Below are positions 50,612 through 59,698 of a stretch of DNA of 64,000 nt, piece by piece. The position numbers and the translations under genes are program-made. The stretch comes from Pseudolabrys sp. (GTDB lineage Bacteria; Pseudomonadota; Alphaproteobacteria; Rhizobiales; Xanthobacteraceae). The DNA is taken from the NCBI GenBank assembly GCA_022841665.1, contig JALHRB010000004.1, positions 1 to 64,000 of the forward strand, written 5' to 3'. Position 1 is the first letter of the stretch, and each line of letters begins with the position of its first letter. Below the pieces are notes generated by a model, which saw only the letters and a program-made list of their open reading frames with translations, was not told the origin of the DNA and ran no database searches.

Positions 50612-51268
50612 TCACCACCCTCTGAGATCGATGATCGTGCTCTTGAGCGCGCGCATGTCGGTGATCACCGTGCGCGCCCCGGCATTGCGCAGATGCGCGT
50701 CGAGCCGGTTGCCGGCGTGACTGCCGCCGACGAAGCCGACCACGGTCATGCCCGCCGCGACGCCGGCGGCGACGCCGACCGTCGAATCCTCCACCACGAT
50801 GCATGAGCGGGGCTCGACGCCCATCACGCGCGCGGCATGCAGCAGCAGGTCGGGCGCCGGCTTGCCATGCGTCACGTCATTGGCGGAGAACAGGTATGGC
50901 TCGAAAAAGCGCAGCAGGTCGGTGCTTTCCAGGCTGAGCCGGATGCGCTCGATCGGCGAGGACGAGGCCACGCATTTCGGCCCGCGCAGCCAGGACAGCG
51001 CGTAGGCGGCATGCGCGGTCGCGCGCAGCTCCTCGCGAAACCGGCGCAGCGTCTCGCGCGCGACGGTGGCGGCGAAGTCGCCCGGCAGCTTGCGCCCGGC
51101 GGCGATCTCGACCTCGGCAAACATGTCGGCGGGGCGGCGGCCGGTGAAATAGCGCGCGATCACGTCCGGCGTCAGCGGGAAGCCGGCGCGCATGAATTCG
51201 TTCGACACAATGGCGGTGGCCAACGGCTCGCTGTCGACGAGCACGCCGTTACAATCGAAGATGACCAC
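50612..51268 (-). CDS. HAD-superfamily hydrolase (218 aa)
   Basis: This is a beta-phosphoglucomutase/YieH-type HAD protein with an alpha-helical cap. Motif I reads FDCNGVLVDSE at residues 4-14; the nucleophile Asp5 is present but the second Asp of DxD is Asn7. Motif II is CVASSSP near residue 98, motif III Lys is in HGKPAPDLLL, and motif IV is CIVVEDSTVG. GTG at 51268 serves as start. Substrates of the family are sugar phosphates. The Asn may lower ordinary phosphatase turnover. Confidence 0.87.
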   Translation of the reverse strand: MVIFDCNGVLVDSEPLATAIVSNEFMRAGFPLTPDVIARYFTGRRPADMFAEVEIAAGRKLPGDFAATVARETLRRFREELRATAHAAYALSWLRGPKCVASSSPIERIRLSLESTDLLRFFEPYLFSANDVTHGKPAPDLLLHAARVMGVEPRSCIVVEDSTVGVAAGVAAGMTVVGFVGGSHAGNRLDAHLRNAGARTVITDMRALKSTIIDLRGW

Positions 51269-51491
51269 AGGTCCCCCGATGGTGCGGCCCGGTACACCGG
51301 CCGCGTCTTACGCTGTGGACGAATCAGTGACGCAGGATAGGGCTGCGATATCCACAGGCAAGGGCCGACGCATAGCTCGCCCGCCTTTCTGCAACCTTGG
51401 GCGGTTGATAGCGGGGAAAAGCGCATGCCGGGAGCCCGCGGGGACGCCCGGGCTCGGCTTGGCCGAGGGAGGTATAGGGCGCTGGCGGCCG

Positions 51492-51995
51492 CTAATTCAG
51501 CTTCTTGCGGACGTCTTCGATGCCCTTGGCGATCAGGTCGCCGGCGAGCGGGCCCTTGGCCTGCTCGGTGAGGATGCGCTCGGCGGCGGCGACGGCGGCG
51601 TCGGCGGCGGCGGCACGCACGTCCGCCGCAGCCTGAGCTTCGGCCTGGGCGATCTTGGTTTCGGCCATCTTGGTGCGGCGGGCCACGAATTCCTCGATCT
51701 TGGCCTTGGCCTCGACGGCCATGCGCTCGGCCTCGGCCTGGGCGCCGGCAATGATCGCCTGCGCCTCGTTCTCGGCCTCGCCGCGCTTGCGCTGATACTC
51801 GGCGAGCAATGCGGCGGCTTCGTCCTTGAGCTTACGGGCTTCGTCGAGCTCCGCCTTGATGCGGACGGCGCGGTCGTCGAGCGACTTGGCGATCATGCGA
51901 TGCACGCCGAGATAGCCGAGCCCGCCGATGAAGATGATGAAAGCGACGGCTACCCAGAAACTGGGATCGTTCAGCAATGTGCCGATGGTGCCCAC
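51492..51995 (-). CDS. atpF: F0F1 ATP synthase subunit b (167 aa)
   Basis: This is a stalk subunit linking F0 to F1. One N-terminal helix ([20 protein letters not shown]) is followed by a long charged coiled coil rich in Ala, Glu, Lys (about residues 35-150). It is the last gene of the minus-strand F0 operon. Together with the adjacent b' gene it forms the hetero-dimeric stalk found in alphaproteobacteria and photosynthetic bacteria. Confidence 0.94.
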   Translation of the reverse strand: MGTIGTLLNDPSFWVAVAFIIFIGGLGYLGVHRMIAKSLDDRAVRIKAELDEARKLKDEAAALLAEYQRKRGEAENEAQAIIAGAQAEAERMAVEAKAKIEEFVARRTKMAETKIAQAEAQAAADVRAAAADAAVAAAERILTEQAKGPLAGDLIAKGIEDVRKKLN

Positions 51996-52007
51996 GGTTT
52001 GCCTGCC

Positions 52008-52541
52008 TTAGCTCTTGAGCGCTTCGCCGACGGCGGCATCGACCGCCTTGTCCGTCGGCGCGGTGCCGGTCAGCCGCTCGACGATGGCCTTGGCGGCGTC
52101 GGCGGCGATGCCGCGGACGTTCGCCATGGCGGCCACCTTGGTGGCGGCAATGGTCTTCTCCGCCTCCGCCAGCTTGACGTTGAGCTGGTCTTCCAGCGCC
52201 TTGCGGCGCTTGTCGGCCTCGGCGGCCTGCCGGTCGCGGGTCTCGTTGGCGATCGCCTGCGCGCGGGCGCGGGCATCGGCCAGCGCCTGCTCGTAGGCGG
52301 TCAAGGCCGCGTCCGACTGGGCCTTGAGATTGCCCGCCTCGGCGATGTCGCCGGCGATGCGTTTCTGACGGTTCTCGATGATGCCGCCGACGCGCGGCAG
52401 CGCCACCTTGGCCATCAGCACGTAGAGCGCGACGAAGGCGATGGCGAGCCAAACCAGTTGCGAAGCGAACGTCGTGGAGTCGAAGGGCGGGAACACGCCC
52501 TTGGCTCCGGCCGGCACTTCGGTGTGGGTGTTGGTTGCCAT
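52008..52541 (-). CDS. atpG: F0F1 ATP synthase subunit b' (177 aa)
   Basis: The N-terminus has a short leader [20 protein letters not shown] before the helix [20 protein letters not shown], with the b' hallmark [21 protein letters not shown] coiled coil follows (residues 65-165). The F1 genes are not in this window, as usual for rhizobia, where F0 and F1 lie apart. It lies 12 bp before the b gene. Confidence 0.94.
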   Translation of the reverse strand: MATNTHTEVPAGAKGVFPPFDSTTFASQLVWLAIAFVALYVLMAKVALPRVGGIIENRQKRIAGDIAEAGNLKAQSDAALTAYEQALADARARAQAIANETRDRQAAEADKRRKALEDQLNVKLAEAEKTIAATKVAAMANVRGIAADAAKAIVERLTGTAPTDKAVDAAVGEALKS

Positions 52542-52566
52542 CTGTCGAACCTTCGGCGTCGACGGC

Positions 52567-52794
52567 TTAGAGCGCGAACAGGAGCAAGAGCGCGATCAGC
52601 AGCGAGAAGATGCCGAGCGCTTCGGTCACGGCGAACCCGAAGATCAGGTTGCCGAACTGGCCCTGAGCGGCCGACGGATTGCGCAGCGCGGCGGCCAGGT
52701 AGTGGCCGAAGATCGCGCCCACGCCGACGCCGGCGCCACCCATGCCGATGCAGGCAATACCGGCACCGATGTACTTGGCTGCGACTGGATCCAT
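52567..52794 (-). CDS. atpE: F0F1 ATP synthase subunit c (75 aa)
   Basis: This proteolipid ring subunit has two helices, [20 protein letters not shown] and [20 protein letters not shown], with the loop [11 protein letters not shown]. The proton-binding carboxylate is Glu58. The ATG at 52794 follows AAAAGGAGTCTTCCA, a good ribosome site that fits the high copy number of the c ring. Confidence 0.96.
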   Translation of the reverse strand: MDPVAAKYIGAGIACIGMGGAGVGVGAIFGHYLAAALRNPSAAQGQFGNLIFGFAVTEALGIFSLLIALLLLFAL

Positions 52795-52826
52795 TGGAAG
52801 ACTCCTTTTCGAGGTTGGCTCGGGCG

Positions 52827-53579
52827 CTAGTGGCCCGGGTGAATAGCATCGTTGAGATAGATGCAAGTGAGGATGGCGAAGACGTAGGCCTGCAGGAAGG
52901 CCACCAGCAGCTCCAGCGCGGTGAGCGCGACCACCAGCGCCAGCGGCAGCGTCGCGCCGACGATGCCGAAGATGCCGGCGCCGCCCAGCAGCGTGATGAA
53001 ACTCGCGAACACCTTCAGCGTGATGTGGCCGGCCAGCATGTTGGCGAACAGACGCACCGAGTGCGAGATCGGGCGCGACAGGAACGACAGCACCTCGATG
53101 AACACGATCAACGGCAGGATGTAGATCGGAATGCCCTTGGGCACGAACAGGTTGAAGAAGTGCAGCCCGTTCTTCCAGAAGCCGTAGACGATCACCGTGA
53201 GGAACACCGACAGCGCCAGCACGGCGGTGATGACGATGTGCGAGGTGACCGTGAAGGTGTAGGGGATGAGGCCGATGAGGTTCACCGCCAGGATGAAGGT
53301 GAACAGGGTGAACACGAAGGGGAAAAACTTCATCCCTTCGGTGCCGGCGGTGCTTCTTATCGTATTGGCGACAAACTCGTAGGTGAGTTCCGCGGCCGAT
53401 TGCAGGCGGCCCGGCACCAGGCTGCGGCTGTTCGTGCCCGCGATCAGGAAGATCGAGATGACGGCCACCGCCGCGACCATGTAGGCCGCCGAATTGGTGA
53501 AGGCGATCTCGGTGTTCCCGATCTTGGCGACCGGAAAGAGGTTCACGATCTGGAATTGTTGGATGGGGTCGGTGGCCAT
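52827..53579 (-). CDS. atpB: F0F1 ATP synthase subunit a (250 aa)
   Basis: This is the stator subunit of the proton channel. The essential Arg is in [20 protein letters not shown] near residue 178. The C-terminal helix [20 protein letters not shown] carries the conserved Glu/Gln pair. The N-terminal [20 protein letters not shown] is typical of alphaproteobacteria. It lies 4 bp after atpI. Confidence 0.96.
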   Translation of the reverse strand: MATDPIQQFQIVNLFPVAKIGNTEIAFTNSAAYMVAAVAVISIFLIAGTNSRSLVPGRLQSAAELTYEFVANTIRSTAGTEGMKFFPFVFTLFTFILAVNLIGLIPYTFTVTSHIVITAVLALSVFLTVIVYGFWKNGLHFFNLFVPKGIPIYILPLIVFIEVLSFLSRPISHSVRLFANMLAGHITLKVFASFITLLGGAGIFGIVGATLPLALVVALTALELLVAFLQAYVFAILTCIYLNDAIHPGH

Positions 53580-53583
53580 TGGT

Positions 53584-53940
53584 CTAATCGTTCACAGTCG
53601 GGTCGCGCACGACGCCGGCCGCGCGCATCACGTTGAGGACGCCGGCCGCGAAGCCGAGCAGCAGAAACACAATGAGCCCCCACGGCGATATGCCGAGCCA
53701 CTTGTCGAGCAGCCAGCCGATCGCCGCACCCACGAGCACGCCCGCCACCAGCTCGGTCGACAGCCGGAAACCGCGGGCGAGTGCCGAGGCATCCATGGTC
53801 TGACGAGGGCCGGTGCTGTTTTCGGATGGCCGGCTCACTTTTGTGAGCCGATCGCCGAGACGCTGGAGCCTCGCGGAGAGAGCAGCCTCGTCGTCCGGCG
53901 GTTCTTTACGGTGATCCTTGTCTCGCGCGCCGTCAGCCAT
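53584..53940 (-). CDS. atpI: ATP synthase protein I (118 aa)
   Basis: This AtpI-family protein assists c-ring assembly. The N-terminal 50 residues are charged ([20 protein letters not shown]). Two helices follow: [20 protein letters not shown] and [20 protein letters not shown], matching the AtpI-like pattern G-x3-G-x3-D. First gene of the F0 operon; a promoter lies directly upstream. Confidence 0.92.
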   Translation of the reverse strand: MADGARDKDHRKEPPDDEAALSARLQRLGDRLTKVSRPSENSTGPRQTMDASALARGFRLSTELVAGVLVGAAIGWLLDKWLGISPWGLIVFLLLGFAAGVLNVMRAAGVVRDPTVND

Positions 53941-53999
53941 GCTTTCGACCCGCGTAGATAAGGCTCCGCGCTCGTTCCGCCGCCCTAAAAGCCGCGCGG

Positions 54000-54028
54000 A
54001 CCATACTGATGAGGTACCCCTGAGTCAA
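54000..54028 (-). promoter_or_regulatory. Promoter of the F0 ATP synthase operon
   Basis: On the minus strand TTGACT (54028-54023), a 17-bp spacer and TATGGT (54005-54000) match the sigma-70 consensus well. The expected start near 53993 leaves a leader of about 53 nt to the atpI ATG. Confidence 0.6.
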
Positions 54029-54210
54029 GGAACCGGACATATGGGATAAGTGTTTGATAACAGGCGAAAAAGGCGGAATTTCCGAGGCCGCCGAAGGATA
54101 CCGCGTGCACTGCGGCAACGGGTAGCGCGGGACAACCCGCGGCAGCCCGGTTCTGCCGGCGCTGGGGCGATGCTAGCTTCGGGTTCTCAGGGACGAACGA
54201 GGGATTGGCC

Positions 54211-54822
54211 ATGCGCATGCCCCGGATCGCGATAGCCGCGCTCGTCATGAGCCTGTCGCCTGCCCTCTCGCCGGCCTTGGCGCAGACGCGGCTGCTCGCC
54301 GTCGAGGAGCCAACGCCGAATGCGGAGGCGGCCGGGCAGGCCACGCCGCCGCCGGCCGTCACCGAGAGCGCGCCGTCCGAGCCGCTGCGGTCGGCAGAGC
54401 CCGCGCCGGCGAAACCAAGTCCGCCTGCCCCGGCCGCCCGCTACAGTCTCACGCGGGTGGACGACGGCTATCTGCGGCTCGATGGCGAGACCGGGCAGGT
54501 CGCCTTCTGCTCGGCGCTCGGCGCAGGCTGGGCCTGCCAGGTCGTGCCGGAGGACCGCGCCGCCTTCGAGCAGGAGATCGCGCGGCTGCAGGACCGCGTG
54601 GCAACGCTTGAAAAGGAGCTCGCCGATCTGCGCGAGCCGCCGCCGCGTCCGCCGGCCGACCTTGCGCCGGCGCCGTCCGCCGCCGGCAAGGACAGCGAGG
54701 TCACCATCAAGCTGCCGACGCAGGAGGATATCGACCTCGCCGGCGCCGCGCTGCAGAACGCCTGGAAGCGGCTGGTCGACATGCTGGTGGGCTTCAAGAA
54801 CGACATGATGCGCAAGGGCTGA
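54211..54822 (+). CDS. Hypothetical exported protein with coiled coil (203 aa)
   Basis: The signal peptide is MRMPRIAIAALVMSLSPALS, ending PALAQ. A Pro/Ala-rich linker (residues 35-77) follows. A small domain YSLTRVDDGYLRLDGETGQV with Cys103 and Cys113 (AFCSALGAGWACQVV) leads into a coiled coil EQEIARLQDRVATLEKELAD. The layout of a motif around CSxxxxGWxC followed by a heptad stretch recurs in rhizobial periplasmic proteins of unknown function. The ATG at 54211 follows GAGGGA; the TTG two codons earlier is less likely. Confidence 0.8.
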   Translation: MRMPRIAIAALVMSLSPALSPALAQTRLLAVEEPTPNAEAAGQATPPPAVTESAPSEPLRSAEPAPAKPSPPAPAARYSLTRVDDGYLRLDGETGQVAFCSALGAGWACQVVPEDRAAFEQEIARLQDRVATLEKELADLREPPPRPPADLAPAPSAAGKDSEVTIKLPTQEDIDLAGAALQNAWKRLVDMLVGFKNDMMRKG

Positions 54823-54829
54823 GCCGGCC

Positions 54830-55291
54830 ATGCCCGGCATCTTGTCCGCCATCACGGAGATCGCGCCGCAGCTCATCGCCAGCGCGACCCTGCGGGTGGA
54901 GACGCCGGGCACCGGCTTTTCCGAGATCACGCGCGAGGCCGCCGATTTCGTCGCGCACAGCGGCGCGGGCGAGGGCGTGCTTCTCATCTATCTGCGCCAC
55001 ACCTCGGCCTCGCTCACCATCCAGGAGAACGCCGATCCCGACGTGCAGACCGACCTGATCACGGCGCTCGACCGGCTGGCGCCGGAGCATGCGCCCTGGG
55101 TGCACGACGTCGAGGGACCCGACGACATGCCGGCGCATGTAAAGGCCATGCTCAACGGCGTGTCGCTGCACGTGCCGGTGACCGGCGGCAAGCTGGCGCT
55201 GGGCACCTGGCAGGGCATCTATCTGGTTGAGCACCGACGCAAGCCGCACAGCCGCGACGTGCTGTTGCAGTTCATCGGCAGCAGGCGCTAG
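54830..55291 (+). CDS. YjbQ/UPF0047 family protein (153 aa)
   Basis: YjbQ proteins have secondary thiamine-phosphate synthase activity; the true role is unclear. Signature residues are ATLRVETPGTGFSEITREAA near the start, LIYLRHTSASLTIQENADPD near residue 52, HDVEGPDDMPAHVKAMLNGV near 90, and GTWQGIYLVEHR near 126. The conserved His residues can bind metal. It follows the exported protein gene by 7 bp, so the two are probably co-transcribed. Confidence 0.92.
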   Translation: MPGILSAITEIAPQLIASATLRVETPGTGFSEITREAADFVAHSGAGEGVLLIYLRHTSASLTIQENADPDVQTDLITALDRLAPEHAPWVHDVEGPDDMPAHVKAMLNGVSLHVPVTGGKLALGTWQGIYLVEHRRKPHSRDVLLQFIGSRR

Positions 55292-55300
55292 CGCCGGGGT

Positions 55301-55669
55301 TCACAACCCGGCCAATGAAAACATCAGCGCCACGATCCACATGGCGATGGCGATCGCCGAGGTCCACAGCGCGAAAGTCAGGTAAGTGTCGCGCAGCACG
55401 GTGGCGCTCGCCCACTGCGCATAGGCTTCCGGCGGACGGAAGTCCTTGGGCAGGTAAAGCCACATCTCGGTCTTGCGGTAGTCCTTGGTGAGGGATTCGC
55501 GCGCCTTGTAGATCAGGATACCGGCCATCAATGTGGTCAGCGTGCCGCCAGTCTGGAAAGCGAGCCGCGGCTCGAACGACATGCCCACCATGGTGCAGAA
55601 GATGGCGAGCGAGCCGAACAGGCAGGCCCGCTGCACGGTCTCGAACGCAATCTGCCGCATCCGCTCCAT
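55301..55669 (-). CDS. Hypothetical membrane protein (122 aa)
   Basis: Four predicted helices: residues 12-30 (ACLFGSLAIFCTMVGMSFEP), 38-53, and a C-terminal pair near 92-118 (LTFALWTSAIAIAMWIVALM). Between lies a soluble loop KDYRKTEMWLYLPKDFRPPE. I do not recognise a named family. The next membrane gene on the same strand starts upstream at 56126, with a 34-bp gap between them, so an operon is likely. Confidence 0.75.
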   Translation of the reverse strand: MERMRQIAFETVQRACLFGSLAIFCTMVGMSFEPRLAFQTGGTLTTLMAGILIYKARESLTKDYRKTEMWLYLPKDFRPPEAYAQWASATVLRDTYLTFALWTSAIAIAMWIVALMFSLAGL

Positions 55670-55703
55670 GTCGCCCCCCGACGCATGCCGGCCGGTCCGG
55701 TGG

Positions 55704-56126
55704 CTATTTTAACGCATCGGCGGCGAGCCCGGCAGTCACGATGGTGTCATGGCCGGGACCGTTCGCCGCCGCCAAGACCAAGGCGGATATGTATAGAACC
55801 CCGGACACCCCGGCTGCATTCTTGGCGAAGCGCAGCATCAGCTCGCGACATTCCGCGCGCGCGACCCGGAGGCCGCTCTCGCCGGCCGGCCTCTCCTCCG
55901 GGCGGAGCGAGCGCCAGGCCTCGCTGCGCAAAAACCGCTCCTCGGTCATGAAAAAGCTGCGCGCCAGCAGCAGCAGGCAGAACAGCAGCGCCACGGTTGC
56001 GCCGATCTTGCAGGCGAGCGGCAACTCGAAACTGGCGGCGGCCACCATCAGCAGAAGGGCCGCCAAGGCCACGAAGCTCGCATCGCGGGCGAGGGTAAAG
56101 AATGCGAAGCGTGCGCATGGAAGCAT
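55704..56126 (-). CDS. Hypothetical membrane protein (140 aa)
   Basis: Helices lie near residues 14-32 (DASFVALAALLLMVAAASFE), 38-58 (CKIGATVALLFCLLLLARSF) and 110-130 (AAGVSGVLYISALVLAAANG). The central loop carries RPEERPAGESGLRVARAECR. The general layout resembles the neighbouring gene at 55301. No family was recognised. The ATG at 56126 has AAAGGAGCGACC upstream, a clear ribosome-binding site. Confidence 0.75.
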   Translation of the reverse strand: MLPCARFAFFTLARDASFVALAALLLMVAAASFELPLACKIGATVALLFCLLLLARSFFMTEERFLRSEAWRSLRPEERPAGESGLRVARAECRELMLRFAKNAAGVSGVLYISALVLAAANGPGHDTIVTAGLAADALK

Positions 56127-56303
56127 GGTCGCTCCTTTCTGACCATTTACCCCCGAACGTTTCCTCGTCGAACAATCTTCCGTCCCAAACTTACTTCCCA
56201 ATCTTCCTTCCCAAACAAAAAGCAAACGCCGTGCCAATGGGCGACGGCCAGCCGCTCGACCGTGCCAACACGGACGGCGGCCATGGGTTCCCGCCGGGGG
56301 CCG

Positions 56304-56630
56304 CTAGAGCCCGAATTCGATGAAATTGCCGATTGCCGGCAGCGTCAATAGCGCTGTGCCGGCGAGCCAAATCCAGAGGGAGACCGGCGTGGAATCGTCC
56401 TTGGCGCCGACGAACCGTTCATAAAGCGCGGCGGGGATGCCGGCCAGGATGACGGTCGCGGTCGAGACCATCAGCGACGAGAACATCAGCGTGAGCGCGG
56501 TGCTGCCGAACAGCAGCGCCGGCGCCACGATCTGCACGTGAATGAGCGCAAACAGCAGCGCGGTCTGGTTGAAGATGCCGTTGATCATGCCGAAGAAGGC
56601 AATGCCGATGTAATAGAAATTCCGTTCCAT
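56304..56630 (-). CDS. Hypothetical membrane protein (108 aa)
   Basis: Three helices: YYIGIAFFGMINGIFNQTAL, LLFGSTALTLMFSSLMVSTA and SLWIWLAGTALLTLPAIGNF. The loop ALYERFVGAKDDSTP joins the last two. The start at 56630 is 5 bp after the stop of the upstream membrane gene, so the two are coupled. Not recognised. Confidence 0.75.
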   Translation of the reverse strand: MERNFYYIGIAFFGMINGIFNQTALLFALIHVQIVAPALLFGSTALTLMFSSLMVSTATVILAGIPAALYERFVGAKDDSTPVSLWIWLAGTALLTLPAIGNFIEFGL

Positions 56631-56634
56631 GGCG

Positions 56635-56937
56635 TCACCCGACCTTCGGGCTGAGCGCGAGGAACAGGTACAGCAAGCCGACCCGCAGCCAGAACAGCCA
56701 GACGACACCCATCAGCCACATCACCACCGGCACAGTAGCTTTCGGGGTCAGCGGCGAGATAAGCGCGATGAAGGGGTCGGTCACCCGCACGAAAAAACGC
56801 CAGATGTAATTCGGCGACTCCGGCGGCACGAACAGGCCGAGCAGCGCGCGGCCGACGAGCGTATACATCAGCGCCGCCAGGATGAAGTTCGGCACCAGAT
56901 AGAGCCAGGACGCGAGCAGGGGATTGGCGGACGTCAC
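56635..56937 (-). CDS. YggT-like small membrane protein (100 aa)
   Basis: Two or three helices: WLYLVPNFILAALMYTLVGR and a C-terminal VPVVMWLMGVVWLFWLRVGL. The middle segment WRFFVRVTDPFIALISPLTP resembles the YggT family pattern (R-x2-TDP-x6-R/P). YggT proteins are linked to cell shape or ion handling. The following gene is translationally coupled. Assignment is tentative. Confidence 0.65.
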   Translation of the reverse strand: MTSANPLLASWLYLVPNFILAALMYTLVGRALLGLFVPPESPNYIWRFFVRVTDPFIALISPLTPKATVPVVMWLMGVVWLFWLRVGLLYLFLALSPKVG

Positions 56938-56989
56938 GTGTTCTCGCTTTCGTCGACGAAGGGCGCAACGCTAGCCGATCGGGGCGCTT

Positions 56990-57019
56990 AAAAAAAGCGG
57001 GGCCCCGCAGGGCCCCGCT
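56990..57019 (-). terminator. Rho-independent terminator of the symporter operon
   Basis: On the minus strand the stem AGCGGGGCCC / GGGCCCCGCT (10 bp, loop of four) is followed by TTTTTT. It lies 23 bp after the symporter stop. Confidence 0.9.
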
Positions 57020-57041
57020 CCAGATCGTATCGTATGGCCTG

Positions 57042-59015
57042 TCAGGTCTTCTCTTCGAGCACCGTCCGGCCACGCGGCTTGCGGATCTCGTCCACGTAAG
57101 CCTGCATTTCCTTCGAGGGCTCCGGCGTCATCAGGCTGACCACGTAGATCACCGCGAAGCCGAGCGGCATGCCCAGCAATCCGCAGGCGATGTTGTTCAG
57201 CCCGAACCAGCCGACCTTGTTGGCCAGCGGGTGCGCGATCGTCACCCAGCTTTCCATCGCGTTCGGAGCCGCCATCGCCGTGGCCAGGTTGACCAGCGGC
57301 GCGCCGGTGGCCGGGTTGGCCAGTGAGGACATGCCGAAGTAGGCCACGCCTGCACCCGGGAAGTACCGGGTGGTGACCAGGTAGAAGATGCAGAGGCCGA
57401 AGCCGGCGATCATGCCGGCGACAGCACCTGCCGCCGTCGTGCGTTTCCACCAGACGCCCATCACCAGCGCCGGGAAGTTGCCGGCCATGGCGAGAGAGAA
57501 CGCCCAGCCGACCATCGCGAGGATGTCGCCCGGTTTGGTGGAGGCGAGGTAGGCAGCGCACACCGCGACGACGAACAGCAAGACGCGGGCGACCGTGAGC
57601 CGGCGGATCGTCGGCGCGTTCGGGTCGATCATCTTGTAGTACACGTCGTGCGAGAGCGCGTTGGCGATGGCGAGCAGCAGACCGTCGGCGGTCGAGAGCG
57701 CGGCCGCCAGGCCACCGGCGGCGACCAGGCCCGAGATCACGTAGGGAAGGCCCGCGATCTCCGGGGTGGAGAGCACGATCACGTCCGTATTGATCACGAA
57801 GTCCTGCAACCGCACCACGCCGGGATGTCCGGCGATGGCCTTACAGGCCGCCACGATCGTGTCGATGTTGGCCGCGTTCTTGCCGCAGATCTGGATCAGG
57901 CCCAGTTCGCCCCAGGTGAAGAGCCAGGGACGGACCTGCGTCAGGTCGCGGCCGATGATGTTGGTGTACACCTCCAACTTCGAGAACGCCGCGTAGGCCG
58001 GCGCCGAGAAGTACAGCAGGAAGATGAACAGCAGCGACCAGGCCACCGACTGACGGGCTTCACGCACCGACGGGGTGGTGAAGTAGCGCATCAGGATGTG
58101 CGGTAGCGAAGCCGTGCCCACCATCATGCAGAGCATGATCGCGAAGAAGTTGAACGGCGTGTAGTTGATGAACGGCGAGATGTGCGGCTTGAGCGCCGCC
58201 GCCGTCGTCAGTCCCGCCGCCAACATCTGGCCTTCGCGTGCGGTGATTTCCGCGATCGCCGTCCCGTAGGTCAGTTGCGGGATCGGAATCCCGTAATGCT
58301 TGGTCGACAGGATCACGATCGGCGTGAGGTAGGCGATGATCAGCACGATGTACTGGGCGATCTGCGTCCAGGTCACCGCCCGCATGCCGCCCAGCATCGA
58401 GCAGAGCAGGATGCCGGCGAGGCCGGCGAACACGGCAACCTCGAAGCTCATGCCAAGGAAGCGCGAGGCGATGAGGCCGGTGCCGTAGACCTGCGCCGTC
58501 ACGTAAGTGAAGGAGCAGCACACCAGCACGATCACCGCGACCATGCGCGCGAAGTTGCCGCCGAAGCGGAACGCCATGAAGTCCGGCACGGTATAGGCGC
58601 CGAACTTGCGCAGGTACGGCCCGATGAGGATCGCCACCAGCACGTAGCCGCCGGTCCAGCCCAGCACCCAGGTGAGGCCGTCATAGCCGAGCAGGAAGAG
58701 CGTGCCCGCCATGCCGACGAAGGAGGCCGCCGACATCCAGTCGGCGCCGGTCGCCATGCCGTTGTAGAAGGCCGGCACGCGCCGTCCTGCCACGTAATAT
58801 TCGGAGACCTGAGCGGTTCGGGTCATAACGCCGATGACGGCGTAAACGATGATCGTGAAACCGACGAACAGGTAGCCGAGAATCCGGTTCGGAACGCCGA
58901 CCTGCTCGAGGATCGCGAGCAGGATGATGAAGGCGATGAAGCTGCCCGTGTAAGTGCCGTACATCCGTCCAAGGTTTCTATAGAAATCGGACGTTGCGGC
59001 TGATTGCGTTGCCAT
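57042..59015 (-). CDS. Sodium:solute symporter, VC_2705/ActP-like (657 aa)
   Basis: This is a 13-14 helix SSS-family permease. YYVAGRRVPAFYNGMATGAD and WMSAASFVGMAGTLFLLGYD near residues 72-110 are the Na-binding start of the fold. GLVAAGGLAAALSTADGLLLAIANALSHD near 430 is the SSS signature. VC_2705-type members are linked to acetate or short-chain carboxylate uptake and pair with a DUF4212 subunit, present here 13 bp upstream. CrbS/CrbR-like regulators lie next door. Confidence 0.92.
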   Translation of the reverse strand: MATQSAATSDFYRNLGRMYGTYTGSFIAFIILLAILEQVGVPNRILGYLFVGFTIIVYAVIGVMTRTAQVSEYYVAGRRVPAFYNGMATGADWMSAASFVGMAGTLFLLGYDGLTWVLGWTGGYVLVAILIGPYLRKFGAYTVPDFMAFRFGGNFARMVAVIVLVCCSFTYVTAQVYGTGLIASRFLGMSFEVAVFAGLAGILLCSMLGGMRAVTWTQIAQYIVLIIAYLTPIVILSTKHYGIPIPQLTYGTAIAEITAREGQMLAAGLTTAAALKPHISPFINYTPFNFFAIMLCMMVGTASLPHILMRYFTTPSVREARQSVAWSLLFIFLLYFSAPAYAAFSKLEVYTNIIGRDLTQVRPWLFTWGELGLIQICGKNAANIDTIVAACKAIAGHPGVVRLQDFVINTDVIVLSTPEIAGLPYVISGLVAAGGLAAALSTADGLLLAIANALSHDVYYKMIDPNAPTIRRLTVARVLLFVVAVCAAYLASTKPGDILAMVGWAFSLAMAGNFPALVMGVWWKRTTAAGAVAGMIAGFGLCIFYLVTTRYFPGAGVAYFGMSSLANPATGAPLVNLATAMAAPNAMESWVTIAHPLANKVGWFGLNNIACGLLGMPLGFAVIYVVSLMTPEPSKEMQAYVDEIRKPRGRTVLEEKT

Positions 59016-59028
59016 GTTTATGTCCCCC

Positions 59029-59292
59029 TCACTCGTCTTCGGCGAAGCCGTGGTCGCGGTCGATTCTGTCCTGCTGCTTTGCGAACAGGAACAGCATGAC
59101 GACGAACGCGATCAACGAGCCCTGCGCGCCCATGTAGAAGCCGAGCGGGAAGTTGAGGATCGGAATTTTGATGGCGTTCAGCGGGACCACGAAGAAGTGG
59201 ATGATGTAGCCGAAGAACAGCCACGCCCCGAGATGCTTGAGCATCAGGTTTCGCGTCGCCGTCCAGTGCGCTTCTGTGTTGTCTTGAGCCAT
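59029..59292 (-). CDS. DUF4212 small symporter subunit (87 aa)
   Basis: Two helices, HLGAWLFFGYIIHFFVVPLN and GFYMGAQGSLIAFVVMLFLF, with the family C-terminus FAKQQDRIDRDHG. DUF4212 proteins always accompany VC_2705-type symporters and are thought to be an accessory subunit. The start at 59292 has AGGGAGGAAGG upstream, one of the strongest ribosome sites in the window. Confidence 0.93.
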   Translation of the reverse strand: MAQDNTEAHWTATRNLMLKHLGAWLFFGYIIHFFVVPLNAIKIPILNFPLGFYMGAQGSLIAFVVMLFLFAKQQDRIDRDHGFAEDE

Positions 59293-59698
59293 GTGTTGCC
59301 TTCCTCCCTAAAAAATCGCCGTGCCCCCGCGCGGCTCGCGGATTGGAAGCATGCGATGAGGAGAAGGCCCGATGGCAAGAACGGCGCTCCCCCCAGAGTT
59401 GCCCGCAGTCTCCCCTAGTCTTGCCGCCGGTGGGACCGCTTGGTTGAAGCGTACATTGCGGTTTGGTAATGCCGTATACGACTTTCGGATGACCGTTTGC
59501 GCAAAGCGCCTGTTTTTTCGGCCAAATTTCGTTTTGGCCCACCGGCGCTAGTCACCGAATTTGATGCTGCGCTGCACTATCAGGAACACGATTATCGCCG
59601 CAGGCAGCGCCGGCCGCTAGAATTCGCTATACGAAGTTACGAAAGTGGACGGCCGCAGGCGCGGTCCGGGCACTTTTGCGGGCCGAGAGGTTTTCCGG
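59293..59698. other. 406-bp divergent region between the symporter and response regulator genes
   Basis: No gene is seen. On the minus strand the leader carries CTAGGGGAGACTG and ACTCTGGGGGGAG, two similar A-C-T-(x)-GGGGA-type segments about 20 bp apart, which could be regulator sites. GAGAGG at 59685-59690 is the ribosome site for the TTG start at 59699. A 12-bp loxP-arm-like string at 59628 is judged to be coincidence. Confidence 0.5.

Noticed and set aside
59628-59639. TATACGAAGTTA, matching most of a loxP arm, with an adjacent EcoRI site
   Set aside because: A loxP site needs two 13-bp arms around an 8-bp spacer; only one partial arm is present and the flanks continue native-looking sequence.
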